5,273 nt of DNA from an uncultured Lachnospiraceae bacterium (GTDB lineage: Bacteria; Bacillota; Clostridia; Lachnospirales; Lachnospiraceae). How positions within the stretch are numbered: the first letter of the stretch is position 1; every line of letters starts with the position of its first letter. Under the pieces are notes generated by a model, which saw only the letters and a program-made list of their open reading frames with translations, was not told where the DNA came from and did no database searches. The stretch spans positions 1 to 5,273 of the forward strand of contig CAJTNC010000045.1 of NCBI GenBank assembly GCA_910577955.1, written 5' to 3'. The position numbers and the translations under genes are program-made. Below are positions 1-5,202 of the stretch, piece by piece.

Positions 1-71
1 TAATTATCATAACCCTATCCTTCTCTGTATTTACTTTCAATGCCTCATACAGCCGGTATAAATTTGAAAGT

Positions 72-404
72 TCAACTGATGGTTTGGTGTGAGCCCTCGA
101 AAGGGCTATTATTACTGCTCGCCCAAAACTCTTTCTCCCATTTGCTTTGTAGATATGGATGCCTGTCATATATTATTGGTCTACTTTTTCCTTTCAGATA
201 TCTCATGAAATTTGATATACTGTACTTCGGCGGAATTGCCACACTTAAATGTACATGATCCTCACACACTGCTCCATCTATTATTTCCACATTTTTATAC
301 CTGCACAATGTCTTTATTATTTCACGTACATCTGCCTTTACCTGACCATACAGTACCTCCTTCCGATACTTTGGAATAAATACTATATAGTATTGGCATT
401 TTCA
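72..404 (-). pseudogene. tnpA: Broken tnpA, IS200/IS605 Y1 transposase fragment
   Basis: TnpA is an HUH-type Y1 transposase that cuts and joins single-stranded DNA through one tyrosine. Frame codons 1-109 (from 401 down to 75) read like the family: YYIVFIPKYRKEVLYG near the N-terminus, then CEDHVHLSVAIPPKYS with the His-Val-His metal-binding motif at 249-257, then FMRYLKGKS and YDRHPYLQ. Three lesions are visible. The frame has no in-frame ATG. A TGA stop (402-404) sits exactly where most relatives have the Trp codon of a WKCQY-like start. After EFWA (about 120-130) the sequence jumps to a C-terminal tail, NNSPFEGSHQ, with no GYYVxTVG-like segment, so the catalytic tyrosine is missing. It cannot make active transposase. 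Family assignment is confident; the exact history of the lesions is inferred. Confidence 0.82.
92..107. repeat. Perfect subterminal hairpin of the IS200/IS605 remnant
   Basis: The plus strand reads agccct-cgaa-agggct: six paired bases around a four-base loop. It lies at the C-terminal end of the tnpA remnant and overlaps its last codons, which encode the NNSPFEGS tail. This position fits the right-end imperfect palindrome bound by TnpA in IS200/IS605 elements. There is no T-run beside it, so it is not a good terminator. Confidence 0.6.
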
Positions 405-499
405 TTTAACATCCTTTCTCCCCCCGTAAACATTCGCGAATTGTCAGTTTTGGATACGGAGAGAGCATAATTTTTTCCTTTTACTCTGCTTACGGACAC

Positions 500-539
500 A
501 AAAAAGGCATTCCCCCGGTACTTTCCGGCAGAATGCCTT
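500..539 (-). terminator. Rho-independent terminator of deoB
   Basis: A 9-bp perfect stem, aaggcattc (504-512) with gaatgcctt (531-539), is extended inward by ccgg/ccgg (515-518 with 525-528). On the minus strand it is followed directly by TTTTTTGTGT (505-496). It lies about 40 bp past the deoB stop codon, so it is the natural end of the deoB transcript. In the plus direction the following bases are only AT-rich (ataaatttattttta), so any activity that way would be weaker. Confidence 0.9.
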
Positions 540-577
540 ATAAATTTATTTTTATATTTTAGACTATTATTTTCGAA

Positions 578-1765
578 CTAGACAAGATAATGCAGCATCG
601 ATTCCCCGATGGCCTCCTCCGGCATCGCCACCCCGAAGTTGTCGGCCACCGTAGCGCCGATCACCGCGAAACTCTCCTGCTCCGGCAGTCTTCCGTTTCC
701 TTTCATGGACTTCCCGTAGGCAAGGAACGGCACTTTTTCCCTCGTATGATCGCTTCCCGTGTAGGTCGGATCCGTACCGTGATCTGCGGAAATGATGACC
801 AGATCATCCGGCCGCATTTTTTCCAAAAAGATTCCCAGCTTCTCGTCAAACCTCTCCAACTCATCCCGATATCCTTCCGGGTTCCTCCTGTGCCCCCATT
901 TCGCATCAAAATCCACCAGATTCACAAAACACAGTCCCGTGAAATCTTTGTCCGTCAGTTCGATGGTCTGCTCCATACCGTGAACGGAGGACTTTGACTT
1001 GTGAGCTTCGGTAATTCCTTCCCCGTCGAAAATATCCACGATCTTACCCACGGAGATCACGTCAAACCCTTGATCTTTCAAGGCGTTCATCACCGTGTCA
1101 TGAGGTGGTTTCAGGGCATAATCATGACGGTTGCTTGTGCGCTCAAACTCGCCTTTCTTTTTTCCGATGTAAGGTCTTGCGATAACCCGTCCCACCTTCC
1201 ACTCTTCTTTGAGCGTCAACTCTCTGGCGATCTCACAGCAGCGGTACAATTCCTTTAAGTCAAAGGTCTCCTCCTGCCCGCAGATCTGCAGGACGGAATC
1301 CGCCGACGTATAGACTATCATATGGCCCGTAGCGATCTCCTCCTCTCCCAGCTCCTCGATGATCTCCGTACCGCTGGCGCTCTTGTTGCCGATCACTTTA
1401 TGCCCCGTACGCCGCTCCAGCTCATCGATCAGCCCCTGCGGGAAACCGGTTTCCGTAAAGGTCTGGAAAGGCGTCTTTGTATTTACGCCCATCATCTCCC
1501 AGTGGCCGGTCATGGTATCCTTTCCGTTGCTTGTCTCCCGCAGTATAGCCTGATATCCCAAAGGCTCATCCAACGCCTCCACCTGCTTGAGGGGCGTCAG
1601 ATTCGCGATTCCCAATTTCTGCAGATTCGGAATCCTAAAATGATCCACCGCCTCCGAAATGTGCCCCAACGTATTGACACCGATATCACCAAACTTCGGA
1701 CCATCCGGCATCTGCCCTACTCCCAATGAATCGATCACGATCACAAAAATACGTTTATAGTTCAT
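578..1765 (-). CDS. deoB: Phosphopentomutase
   Basis: DeoB interconverts (deoxy)ribose-1-phosphate and (deoxy)ribose-5-phosphate in the cytoplasm, linking nucleoside phosphorolysis to the pentose phosphate pathway. The 395-residue product has the usual family length and the alkaline-phosphatase-superfamily metal sites. Asp12 is in VIDSLGVG. Thr84 in GKDTMTGHWEMMG is the expected phospho-acceptor. Asp287 and His292 are in VNLVDFDAKWGHRR, Asp328-His329 in SADHGTDP, and His340 in GSDHTREKVP. Residues about 95-225 between the two core halves are the DeoB cap domain. Nothing is truncated. The start is supported by GGAGGT (1772-1777) six bases before the ATG. The usual clostridial partners (purine nucleoside phosphorylase, pyrimidine phosphorylase) are absent here. 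The gene upstream is a secreted hydrolase 58 bp away, so read-through from its promoter is possible. A strong terminator follows. Confidence 0.97.
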   Translation of the reverse strand: MNYKRIFVIVIDSLGVGQMPDGPKFGDIGVNTLGHISEAVDHFRIPNLQKLGIANLTPLKQVEALDEPLGYQAILRETSNGKDTMTGHWEMMGVNTKTPFQTFTETGFPQGLIDELERRTGHKVIGNKSASGTEIIEELGEEEIATGHMIVYTSADSVLQICGQEETFDLKELYRCCEIARELTLKEEWKVGRVIARPYIGKKKGEFERTSNRHDYALKPPHDTVMNALKDQGFDVISVGKIVDIFDGEGITEAHKSKSSVHGMEQTIELTDKDFTGLCFVNLVDFDAKWGHRRNPEGYRDELERFDEKLGIFLEKMRPDDLVIISADHGTDPTYTGSDHTREKVPFLAYGKSMKGNGRLPEQESFAVIGATVADNFGVAMPEEAIGESMLHYLV

Positions 1766-1782
1766 GTCTCTACCTCCATAAT

Positions 1783-1810
1783 AATGCGGCGCCCCGCCGG
1801 ACGCCGTATT
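1783..1810. repeat. GC-rich inverted repeat between hydrolase gene and deoB
   Basis: aatgcggcg (1783-1791) can pair with cgccgtatt (1802-1810) around a 10-base loop. The pairing has one G-T wobble read as plus-strand RNA, or one A-C mismatch read as minus-strand RNA. It fills half of the 58-bp gap between the hydrolase stop and the deoB ribosome binding site. On the minus strand it is followed by CATTATTATGG and not by a T-run, so it is at best a weak terminator. It could instead stabilise or process a joint transcript. Confidence 0.4.
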
Positions 1811-1823
1811 TATCGTTTACCTC

Positions 1824-2591
1824 TTAATATCTTGTTATAATATTGTCGGTGGATGCTGCCAACTCCGCTTTTGATATTTTCCTGCCCCAGTGAATCGAAG
1901 AATTATAATTTCCTTCCGCAATGATCACGTGGTCGCTGTTCACCTCCAACACGATCACAGAATGCGTATCGCCATTCATTCTCACGATATCGCCCACTCT
2001 AACCGCACTGGGGTCATAATGCATTCTGGCCGGCGCATTGCCGAAAGCCGCATCGCTCAGCGCAAACGCAAATCCTGCACAGCCGTAACCGCCGCTGTAA
2101 ATCCCGCCGTGCCATGCATAGAAATTGCCGTTATCCCAGTGCATCCCCTCGGGGAATGCCGCTTTTTGAGCTATCATCGCATTATATATGCTATCCCCTG
2201 CCGCTGTCTGCCCATTGTTGTTTTGTTCCGCACCGGCACTCACGCCGATGGTTCTTCCCTCAGCTTTTCCTGCGGTGAGATAATGATCCGCATAGGCGTC
2301 CCAGTTATCTCCGAAAACCGCCTGCAGATCCGGATAGCCGTTACGATATGCCACAATATCAAAAACAGGACTCGCAACCCGGCCTTCTGTGATTCCTACC
2401 GTTATATAATGCTGAAACAAAGCCTCCTCATCCGTGCCGTAAACCGCTTTCAGGTCAGCGTAAGAATTTGCGTAATACTCCGCATCAAATACATCCCTGA
2501 CCCCTGCCGCCGAGACATCCAGTCTCGCAGTCATCAGCACCGCCACTGCTGCCGCCAGCATCGACAACACATTCCATCTCCACTTTTTCAT
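1824..2591 (-). CDS. Secreted papain-fold (NlpC/P60- or CHAP-like) hydrolase with two N-terminal surface repeats
   Basis: This is an exported 255-residue protein. Residues 1-28 form a signal peptide: basic KKWRW, hydrophobic core, likely cut after VSA (28). Two tandem 42-residue repeats follow (34-75 and 76-117), each with VFD, a Tyr-containing segment, YxDL, AVxG, an aromatic HY and GxxEGR. This repeat type is common in Lachnospiraceae surface proteins. A Gln/Asn-rich linker (about 118-133) leads to a catalytic-looking domain (134-255). Cys171 in GGYGCAGFAF and His210 in GDTHSVIVLE form a Cys/His pair as in NlpC/P60 and CHAP amidases, with Glu226 or Asn228 in AEGNYN as a possible third residue. 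VRVGDIVRMN just before the His is typical of such folds. A cell-wall amidase or endopeptidase role is inferred; the substrate is unknown. The start follows AAGGAG (2599-2604), seven bases upstream. Confidence 0.78.
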   Translation of the reverse strand: MKKWRWNVLSMLAAAVAVLMTARLDVSAAGVRDVFDAEYYANSYADLKAVYGTDEEALFQHYITVGITEGRVASPVFDIVAYRNGYPDLQAVFGDNWDAYADHYLTAGKAEGRTIGVSAGAEQNNNGQTAAGDSIYNAMIAQKAAFPEGMHWDNGNFYAWHGGIYSGGYGCAGFAFALSDAAFGNAPARMHYDPSAVRVGDIVRMNGDTHSVIVLEVNSDHVIIAEGNYNSSIHWGRKISKAELAASTDNIITRY

Positions 2592-2671
2592 GCCGCTACT
2601 CCTTTTCGTCCATATGATTTTTTAATATAACCGCCTGACTGCCTCCATTTTTCCTACTTCACAGCGGCTAC

Positions 2672-2687
2672 AGAATAATATCATTCT
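2672..2687. promoter_or_regulatory. Near-perfect 16-bp palindrome over the -10, candidate operator
   Basis: agaataatatcattct is a 16-bp inverted repeat with one mismatched pair (2677/2682). It covers most of the minus-strand -10 hexamer (2683-2688) and the expected start site of the hydrolase promoter. A dimeric repressor bound here would block transcription. No regulator gene is adjacent, so the factor is unknown. AT-rich palindromes of this size can arise by chance. Confidence 0.35.
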
Positions 2688-2712
2688 ATCATAGCAAAAA
2701 TTGCTTTGTCAA
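2683..2712 (-). promoter_or_regulatory. Sigma-A promoter of the secreted hydrolase gene
   Basis: Read on the minus strand, a perfect -35 TTGACA (2707-2712) is followed after 18 bp by TAGAAT (2683-2688). A TG one base before the -10 gives an extended -10 (TGATAGAAT). Transcription would start near 2676 and leave a leader of about 85 nt before the ATG. The spacer carries a small inverted repeat, gcaa-aaa-ttgc (2694-2704). This is the best vegetative promoter in the window, so the hydrolase is probably not a purely sporulation gene. Confidence 0.75.
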
Positions 2713-2758
2713 CATTCACGCCCTTCTGAAAAGTGGCTCTGATAGGCTTTAAGCGGAC

Positions 2759-2797
2759 AAAAAAGAGCTGCCCCACACTGTGAGACAGCCCTTTTTT
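2759..2797 (-). terminator. Strong rho-independent terminator after the SASP gene, symmetric T-runs
   Basis: aaaaaagagctgccccac (2759-2776) pairs with the segment from gtgagacagcc through the T-run (2780-2797), with a few G-U or mismatched positions and an ACT loop. Six A's on the left and six T's on the right give a T-run in either direction, so it could work both ways. It lies 22 bp past the SASP stop codon, as expected for a monocistronic spore gene, and insulates the hydrolase promoter about 50 bp further on. Confidence 0.88.
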
Positions 2798-2819
2798 AGT
2801 TTTCACCTGCGAGCGATGC

Positions 2820-3023
2820 TTATTTCAGATTCTGCTCGTAGTTCTTTACCATTCTCTTAACCATTTCACCACCGATGGAACCGGCTTCACGAGAAGTTAA
2901 GTCGCCGTTATAACCCTCTTTCAGGTTGATTCCCATCTCAGATGCAACTTCCGTTTTGAAACGGTCCATAGCAGCCTTTGCTTCAGGTACTGCCATAGTA
3001 GAAGAATTTTTGCTATTAGCCAT
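2820..3023 (-). CDS. Alpha/beta-type small acid-soluble spore protein (SASP)
   Basis: SASPs of this type coat DNA in the dormant spore, protect it against UV, heat and chemicals, and are degraded at germination as an amino-acid source. The 67-residue product is of family length and has both hallmarks. The first is the germination-protease site FKTEVASEMG (22-31), where cleavage would fall after Glu25. The second is the C-terminal DNA-binding signature GDLTSREAGSIGGEMVKRMV (40-59). The start is set by GGAGGT (3032-3037) eight bases before the ATG. It has a 114-bp upstream gap and its own terminator, so it is most likely a single-gene unit expressed in the forespore under sigma-G, though I could not identify a convincing sigma-G promoter. 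Its presence shows the organism comes from a spore-forming lineage. Several paralogues are usual, so no specific ssp letter is assigned. Confidence 0.96.
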   Translation of the reverse strand: MANSKNSSTMAVPEAKAAMDRFKTEVASEMGINLKEGYNGDLTSREAGSIGGEMVKRMVKNYEQNLK

Positions 3024-3065
3024 TTTTTCATACCTCCATATTTTTCGTACTGTTTTCTATTTGCA

Positions 3066-3086
3066 GATAAGCCCTTGCGACTTATC
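3066..3086. repeat. Short hairpin between CBS gene and SASP gene
   Basis: gataag (3066-3071) and cttatc (3081-3086) form a 6-bp stem with a nine-base loop. No T-run follows on the minus strand (TGCAAATAG), so it is a poor terminator for the DJ-1/CBS operon. It lies in the SASP 5' leader region and might affect that mRNA. No clear intrinsic terminator was found for the DJ-1/CBS operon elsewhere, so some read-through into SASP is possible. Confidence 0.3.
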
Positions 3087-3137
3087 CTGTAGTTATTATT
3101 GACAGCCTTTTTTAAAATATGTTGGTAATGAATGGTA

Positions 3138-3548
3138 TTATTGTTTCTCTTTCTTTTCACATAAATATTCAATCACATTTTTTCTCGTGATGATCCCGAT
3201 AAAGCATTTCTGTCCGTCGATCACTGGCACAAAATTCTGCTGCACCACTTTGGAAATGAGGTCTTCCATCTTTGCTCCCGCGTTCACCGGCTGGTTATCC
3301 CTATACCGCCGTATATCCTTCATACGGACCTCCTCCGCATTATGTAGGCTCAAGTCACAGCTGTTTTTGATATACCAAAGCAGATCACCTTCTGTGATCG
3401 TTCCTCTGTAAGCTCCCGTCGTTCTGGAAATCATCGGTATTGAAGCATATCTGTTCTTCTCCATCACATCCAGTACGTCCCGCAGGGAATCATCGTCATA
3501 TACATAGATACATTCGCCCTTAGGCTTTAGAAAAAATAAAATATTCAT
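3138..3548 (-). CDS. Stand-alone two-CBS-domain protein, DarB/CbpB-like
   Basis: This cytoplasmic 136-residue protein consists almost entirely of a CBS pair (Bateman module), which usually binds adenine nucleotides. CBS1 spans about 7-62, with YASIPMISRTTGAYRGTITEGDLL near its end. CBS2 spans about 76-131, with NFVPVIDGQKCFIGIITRKNVI. The size, and the second-repeat pattern of VP-x-D followed by F-x-GI-x-TR, resemble the Bacillus DarB (YkuL) and Listeria CbpB c-di-AMP-binding proteins. That ligand is an inference from resemblance and not visible in the sequence. It has no fused catalytic domain, so it probably acts by binding a partner. The ATG lies 3 bp after the stop codon of the DJ-1 gene, and its ribosome binding site (AGAGGTGA) is inside the end of that gene, so the two are probably translationally coupled. 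Confidence 0.85.
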   Translation of the reverse strand: MNILFFLKPKGECIYVYDDDSLRDVLDVMEKNRYASIPMISRTTGAYRGTITEGDLLWYIKNSCDLSLHNAEEVRMKDIRRYRDNQPVNAGAKMEDLISKVVQQNFVPVIDGQKCFIGIITRKNVIEYLCEKKEKQ

Positions 3549-3551
3549 ACG

Positions 3552-4103
3552 TCACCTCTGATAAACTATCTTCTCCGCCATAGCCTGCGCCGCTTCCGCC
3601 CCCTGATACCGCTCCAGAATAGAGAGCGCAAAGGGAATTGCCGTTCCCATGCCGCGTCCCGTCGTAATGCTGCCGGAGACAACGCTGGCCTCCTCCAACA
3701 CTTCCGCTCCCTCCAGATGTTCCTCAAAGGAAGGGAAGCAACAGGCCTTTCTGCCCTTTAAGTGGCCTCTGTGCCCCAAAATGCTCGGCGCCGCACAGAT
3801 TGCGCTGACAGGTCTGTCCGCTTTTACAAACGCGTCGACCTGCTCCATCAGCACTTCACAGGCTTCCAGATTCTTCGTCCCCGGCATGCCGCCCGGCAGC
3901 ACGATCATCTCCACCTTGTCAAAATCAATTTCTGACAGAAGCTCGTCCATTTTCACGGTAATCTGATGGGAGCCGGTGACTTCCCGCGCCCCTGTGATCG
4001 AAACTGTTTTTACCGGAATCGACGCCCGCCTCAGTATATCCACCACAGTGAGCGCTTCTATCTCCTCATAACCTTCCCCCAAAAATACGCAAATATCGTT
4101 CAT
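3552..4103 (-). CDS. DJ-1/PfpI family protein, YajL/ThiJ-like
   Basis: This 183-residue cytoplasmic protein belongs to the DJ-1 branch of the DJ-1/PfpI superfamily, whose members have been linked to protein or metabolite deglycation, chaperone activity and oxidative-stress sensing. Seen here: the N-terminal strand MNDICVFLGEGYEEIEALT with the conserved Glu16, LPGGMPGT (69-76), and the nucleophile elbow SAICAAPSILG with Cys103. The family His near DJ-1 residue 126 is not evident; CCFPSFEEHL is there instead, as in YajL-like members. A longer reading to 4154 is possible, but its first ATG falls between the -35 and -10 of the only good promoter and the extra 17 residues (MRRWYTKHNEK...) are not family-like. 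The 4103 ATG follows AAGGAAAGGA (4111-4120). It is the first gene of a two-gene operon with the CBS gene. The exact biochemical activity is unknown. Confidence 0.92.
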   Translation of the reverse strand: MNDICVFLGEGYEEIEALTVVDILRRASIPVKTVSITGAREVTGSHQITVKMDELLSEIDFDKVEMIVLPGGMPGTKNLEACEVLMEQVDAFVKADRPVSAICAAPSILGHRGHLKGRKACCFPSFEEHLEGAEVLEEASVVSGSITTGRGMGTAIPFALSILERYQGAEAAQAMAEKIVYQR

Positions 4104-4136
4104 TTTCTTTTCCTTTCCTTGTTTTTCATTATGTTT

Positions 4137-4165
4137 AGTGTACCATCTTCTCAAAATTTATCCAA
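4137..4165 (-). promoter_or_regulatory. Sigma-A promoter of the DJ-1/CBS operon
   Basis: On the minus strand, TTGGAT (4160-4165) is followed after 17 bp by TACACT (4137-4142). The expected start near 4130 gives a leader of about 27 nt to the ATG at 4103. The upstream ATG at 4152-4154 would lie upstream of the start site, which supports the shorter DJ-1 protein. Confidence 0.6.
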
Positions 4166-4177
4166 TGAATTTGGTGT

Positions 4178-4200
4178 GAAAAATTTGTTAAAATTTTCCA
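4178..4200. repeat. AT-rich imperfect palindrome between divergent promoters
   Basis: gaaaaatttgttaaaattttcc reads as two arms, gaaaaattt and aaaattttc, around gtt, with a one-base slip. It sits between the minus-strand -35 (4160-4165) and the plus-strand -35 (4204-4209), so a protein bound there could influence both the DJ-1 operon and the CYTH gene. Low complexity makes chance pairing plausible. Confidence 0.3.
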
Positions 4201-4203
4201 ACA

Positions 4204-4232
4204 TTGCCCACTCATGAAAAATAGGTTATACT
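4204..4232 (+). promoter_or_regulatory. Sigma-A promoter of the CYTH gene
   Basis: TTGCCC (4204-4209) and TATACT (4227-4232) are separated by exactly 17 bp. The -10 matches consensus at five of six positions and the -35 at four. Transcription should begin near 4239, giving a short leader of about 24 nt that contains the AAAGGAGG ribosome binding site (4249-4256). Confidence 0.65.
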
Positions 4233-4262
4233 AAAAAATATAAGCGCCAAAGGAGGCTCCTC

Positions 4263-4781
4263 ATGGAAATTGAACGCAAGTTTTTATTAAAAGAAATTCC
4301 GGAAAATTTAGACACCTGTCCTTACTGTCTGATCGAGCAGGGCTACCTCTGCACAAGCCCTGTCGTTCGTATCCGCAGACAGAATGATGAATACTATATG
4401 ACTTACAAAGGAAGCGGCATGATGAGCAGAGAAGAATATAATCTGCCTTTGACAAAAGAAGCCTACGAACACCTGCTGCCAAAGACTGACGGTAATGTCA
4501 TATCCAAAAAGAGGTATCTGATCCCGCTGTCATCCGAAGAAATCAATCCGGAATGCCTGTCGCTTTTAGGCGGCGCTTCGCTCACCGTTGAGCTGGATGA
4601 ATTTGCGCCTCCTTTCGCACCGCTTCTTTTAGCGGAAATCGAATTTCCCACCGAAGAAGCCGCAAATGCCTTTCGGATGCCGGACTGGTTTTCGGAGGAT
4701 GTGACGCAGGATGTCAGATACCACAACTCTCATATGTCGAAAATGTCTCCGGCTTCTATTTGCGAAGAATTTTCTCCATAG
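4263..4781 (+). CDS. CYTH-domain triphosphate tunnel metalloenzyme
   Basis: The 172-residue product has the CYTH/TTM fold signature, an eight-stranded tunnel that binds triphosphates with divalent metal. Members act as inorganic triphosphatases, thiamine triphosphatases or class IV adenylate cyclases. Seen here: the ExExK motif at the N-terminus (Glu2, Glu4, Lys6 in MEIERKFLL), basic strands VVRIRR (Arg36, Arg38) and MTYKG (Lys49), REEYN (57-60), KKRY (82-85), acidic pairs Glu110/Asp112 (TVELDEF) and Glu125/Glu127 (AEIEF), and the closing VTQDVRYHNS. Length and order fit small single-domain bacterial members, for which inorganic triphosphatase activity is the most conservative guess. The start follows a near-perfect AAAGGAGG (4249-4256), six bases away. 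It is the only protein gene on the plus strand and overlaps the DUF2200 gene tail-to-tail by 26 bp. Confidence 0.92.
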   Translation: MEIERKFLLKEIPENLDTCPYCLIEQGYLCTSPVVRIRRQNDEYYMTYKGSGMMSREEYNLPLTKEAYEHLLPKTDGNVISKKRYLIPLSSEEINPECLSLLGGASLTVELDEFAPPFAPLLLAEIEFPTEEAANAFRMPDWFSEDVTQDVRYHNSHMSKMSPASICEEFSP

Positions 4782-5106
4782 CTTTCCCTTTGGCGAGTTC
4801 GTCAACCAGTTTGTCCAGATAGCGTATTTCCCGCATCAGAGGCTCTTTAATATCCTCCACCCGGATGCCGCAGACCACCCCTTTGATCATCTTTCTGTTT
4901 TCATTCAATTCCGGTGCATTTCGGAAGAAATCGCCGTAAGGAACCGGTCTCTCCAGCATTTCCGCAAGTTCCTCCTGCGTGTACCCCGTAAGCCATCGAG
5001 TCACCTCGTCCACTTCCTCCCTCGTTCTTCCCTTTTTCTCGGCCTTACTCACAAGAAGAGGATACACTTTTGAAAAATCCATCTGATATATTTTTTCATT
5101 TTCCAT
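4756..5106 (-). CDS. DUF2200 family protein
   Basis: This 116-residue cytoplasmic protein of unknown function matches my recollection of the DUF2200 family along its whole length. It has MENEKIYQMDFSKVYPLLVSKAE at the start, then GRTREEVDEVTRWLTGY (about 27-43), a central PYGDFFRNAPELN, GVVCGIRVEDIKEPLM, and the closing IRYLDKLVDELAKGKAMEKIL. It is highly charged, with no signal peptide or membrane segment and no recognisable catalytic motif. The ATG at 5106 is preceded by AAAGGTGA (5111-5118) at normal spacing. A GTG 15 bases further upstream would extend it by five residues, but its only Shine-Dalgarno-like bases (AGGAA) lie directly against it. Its 3' end overlaps the CYTH gene by 26 bp in opposite orientation. 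It may be expressed from a candidate promoter at 5195-5224. Confidence 0.9.
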   Translation of the reverse strand: MENEKIYQMDFSKVYPLLVSKAEKKGRTREEVDEVTRWLTGYTQEELAEMLERPVPYGDFFRNAPELNENRKMIKGVVCGIRVEDIKEPLMREIRYLDKLVDELAKGKAMEKILRK

Positions 5107-5173
5107 ACTGTCACCTTTCACTTCCTATTTCTGATATCCCATTCCCCGCCTATTTGAAATCAATTCTAGGTAA

Positions 5174-5202
5174 TTGCAAAACGCCTCTTTTTACAGTATA
5201 GT
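5174..5202 (+). promoter_or_regulatory. Candidate sigma-A promoter reading out of the window to the right
   Basis: TTGCAA (5174-5179) and TATAGT (5197-5202) are 17 bp apart. Transcription would start near 5209 and run rightward through at least 65 nt without a visible start codon and ribosome binding site. The -10 hexamer overlaps that of the opposing DUF2200 promoter. Confidence 0.5.

Larger units (their letters stand above)
64..429 (-). mobile_element. Decayed IS200/IS605-family insertion sequence remnant
   Basis: This is a short, dead derivative of a single-strand transposing IS200/IS605 element. On the minus strand it holds a tnpA remnant followed by a perfect hairpin, AGCCCT-TTCG-AGGGCT (plus-strand 92-107), of the kind these elements carry subterminally in place of inverted repeats and which TnpA recognises. 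The limits are tentative. On the minus strand the region runs from just after a TTAC tetranucleotide (426-429) to a TCAA (64-67). These match the cleavage-site tetranucleotides I recall for IS608, but four-base matches are weak evidence. A perfect 10-bp palindrome, attcgcgaat (432-441), lies just outside the left end. The element is about 360 bp, well under the roughly 700 bp of an intact IS200-type element, so an internal deletion is likely. Confidence 0.62.

Noticed and set aside
590..1729. Several plus-strand open frames inside deoB.
   Set aside because: All are antisense shadows of a complete and well-conserved phosphopentomutase. None has family-like sequence.
1890..2630. A 246-codon plus-strand open frame antisense to the secreted hydrolase gene.
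   Set aside because: Its product is rich in Ile, Arg and His in a pattern typical of antisense shadows. The minus-strand frame has a signal peptide, repeats and catalytic motifs plus a promoter and ribosome binding site.
2784..3114. Similar strings gacagccctttttt (2785-2797) and gacagcctttttt (3101-3113).
   Set aside because: The first is half of a terminator, while the second has no pairing partner next to it. The similarity is short and probably coincidental, so it is not called a repeat or terminator.
3115..3143. A possible sigma-G promoter for the SASP gene on the minus strand: CAATAA (3138-3143), 16 bp, CATATTT (3115-3121).
   Set aside because: The hexamers partly fit the sigma-G pattern, but the spacer is 16 bp instead of 17-18 and the region is so AT-rich that such matches are expected by chance. 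It is recorded here but not annotated.
2921..3172. An 83-codon minus-strand open frame overlapping the SASP and CBS genes in another frame.
   Set aside because: It is a Lys/Asn/Arg-rich translation of the SASP leader and coding region, with no family resemblance. The SASP frame has unmistakable motifs.
4104..4154. An N-terminal extension of 17 residues on the DJ-1 protein starting at the ATG at 4154.
   Set aside because: That ATG lies between the -35 (4160-4165) and -10 (4137-4142) of the likely promoter, it lacks a good ribosome binding site, and the added residues do not resemble the family start, whereas the 4103 ATG has AAGGAAAGGA before it.
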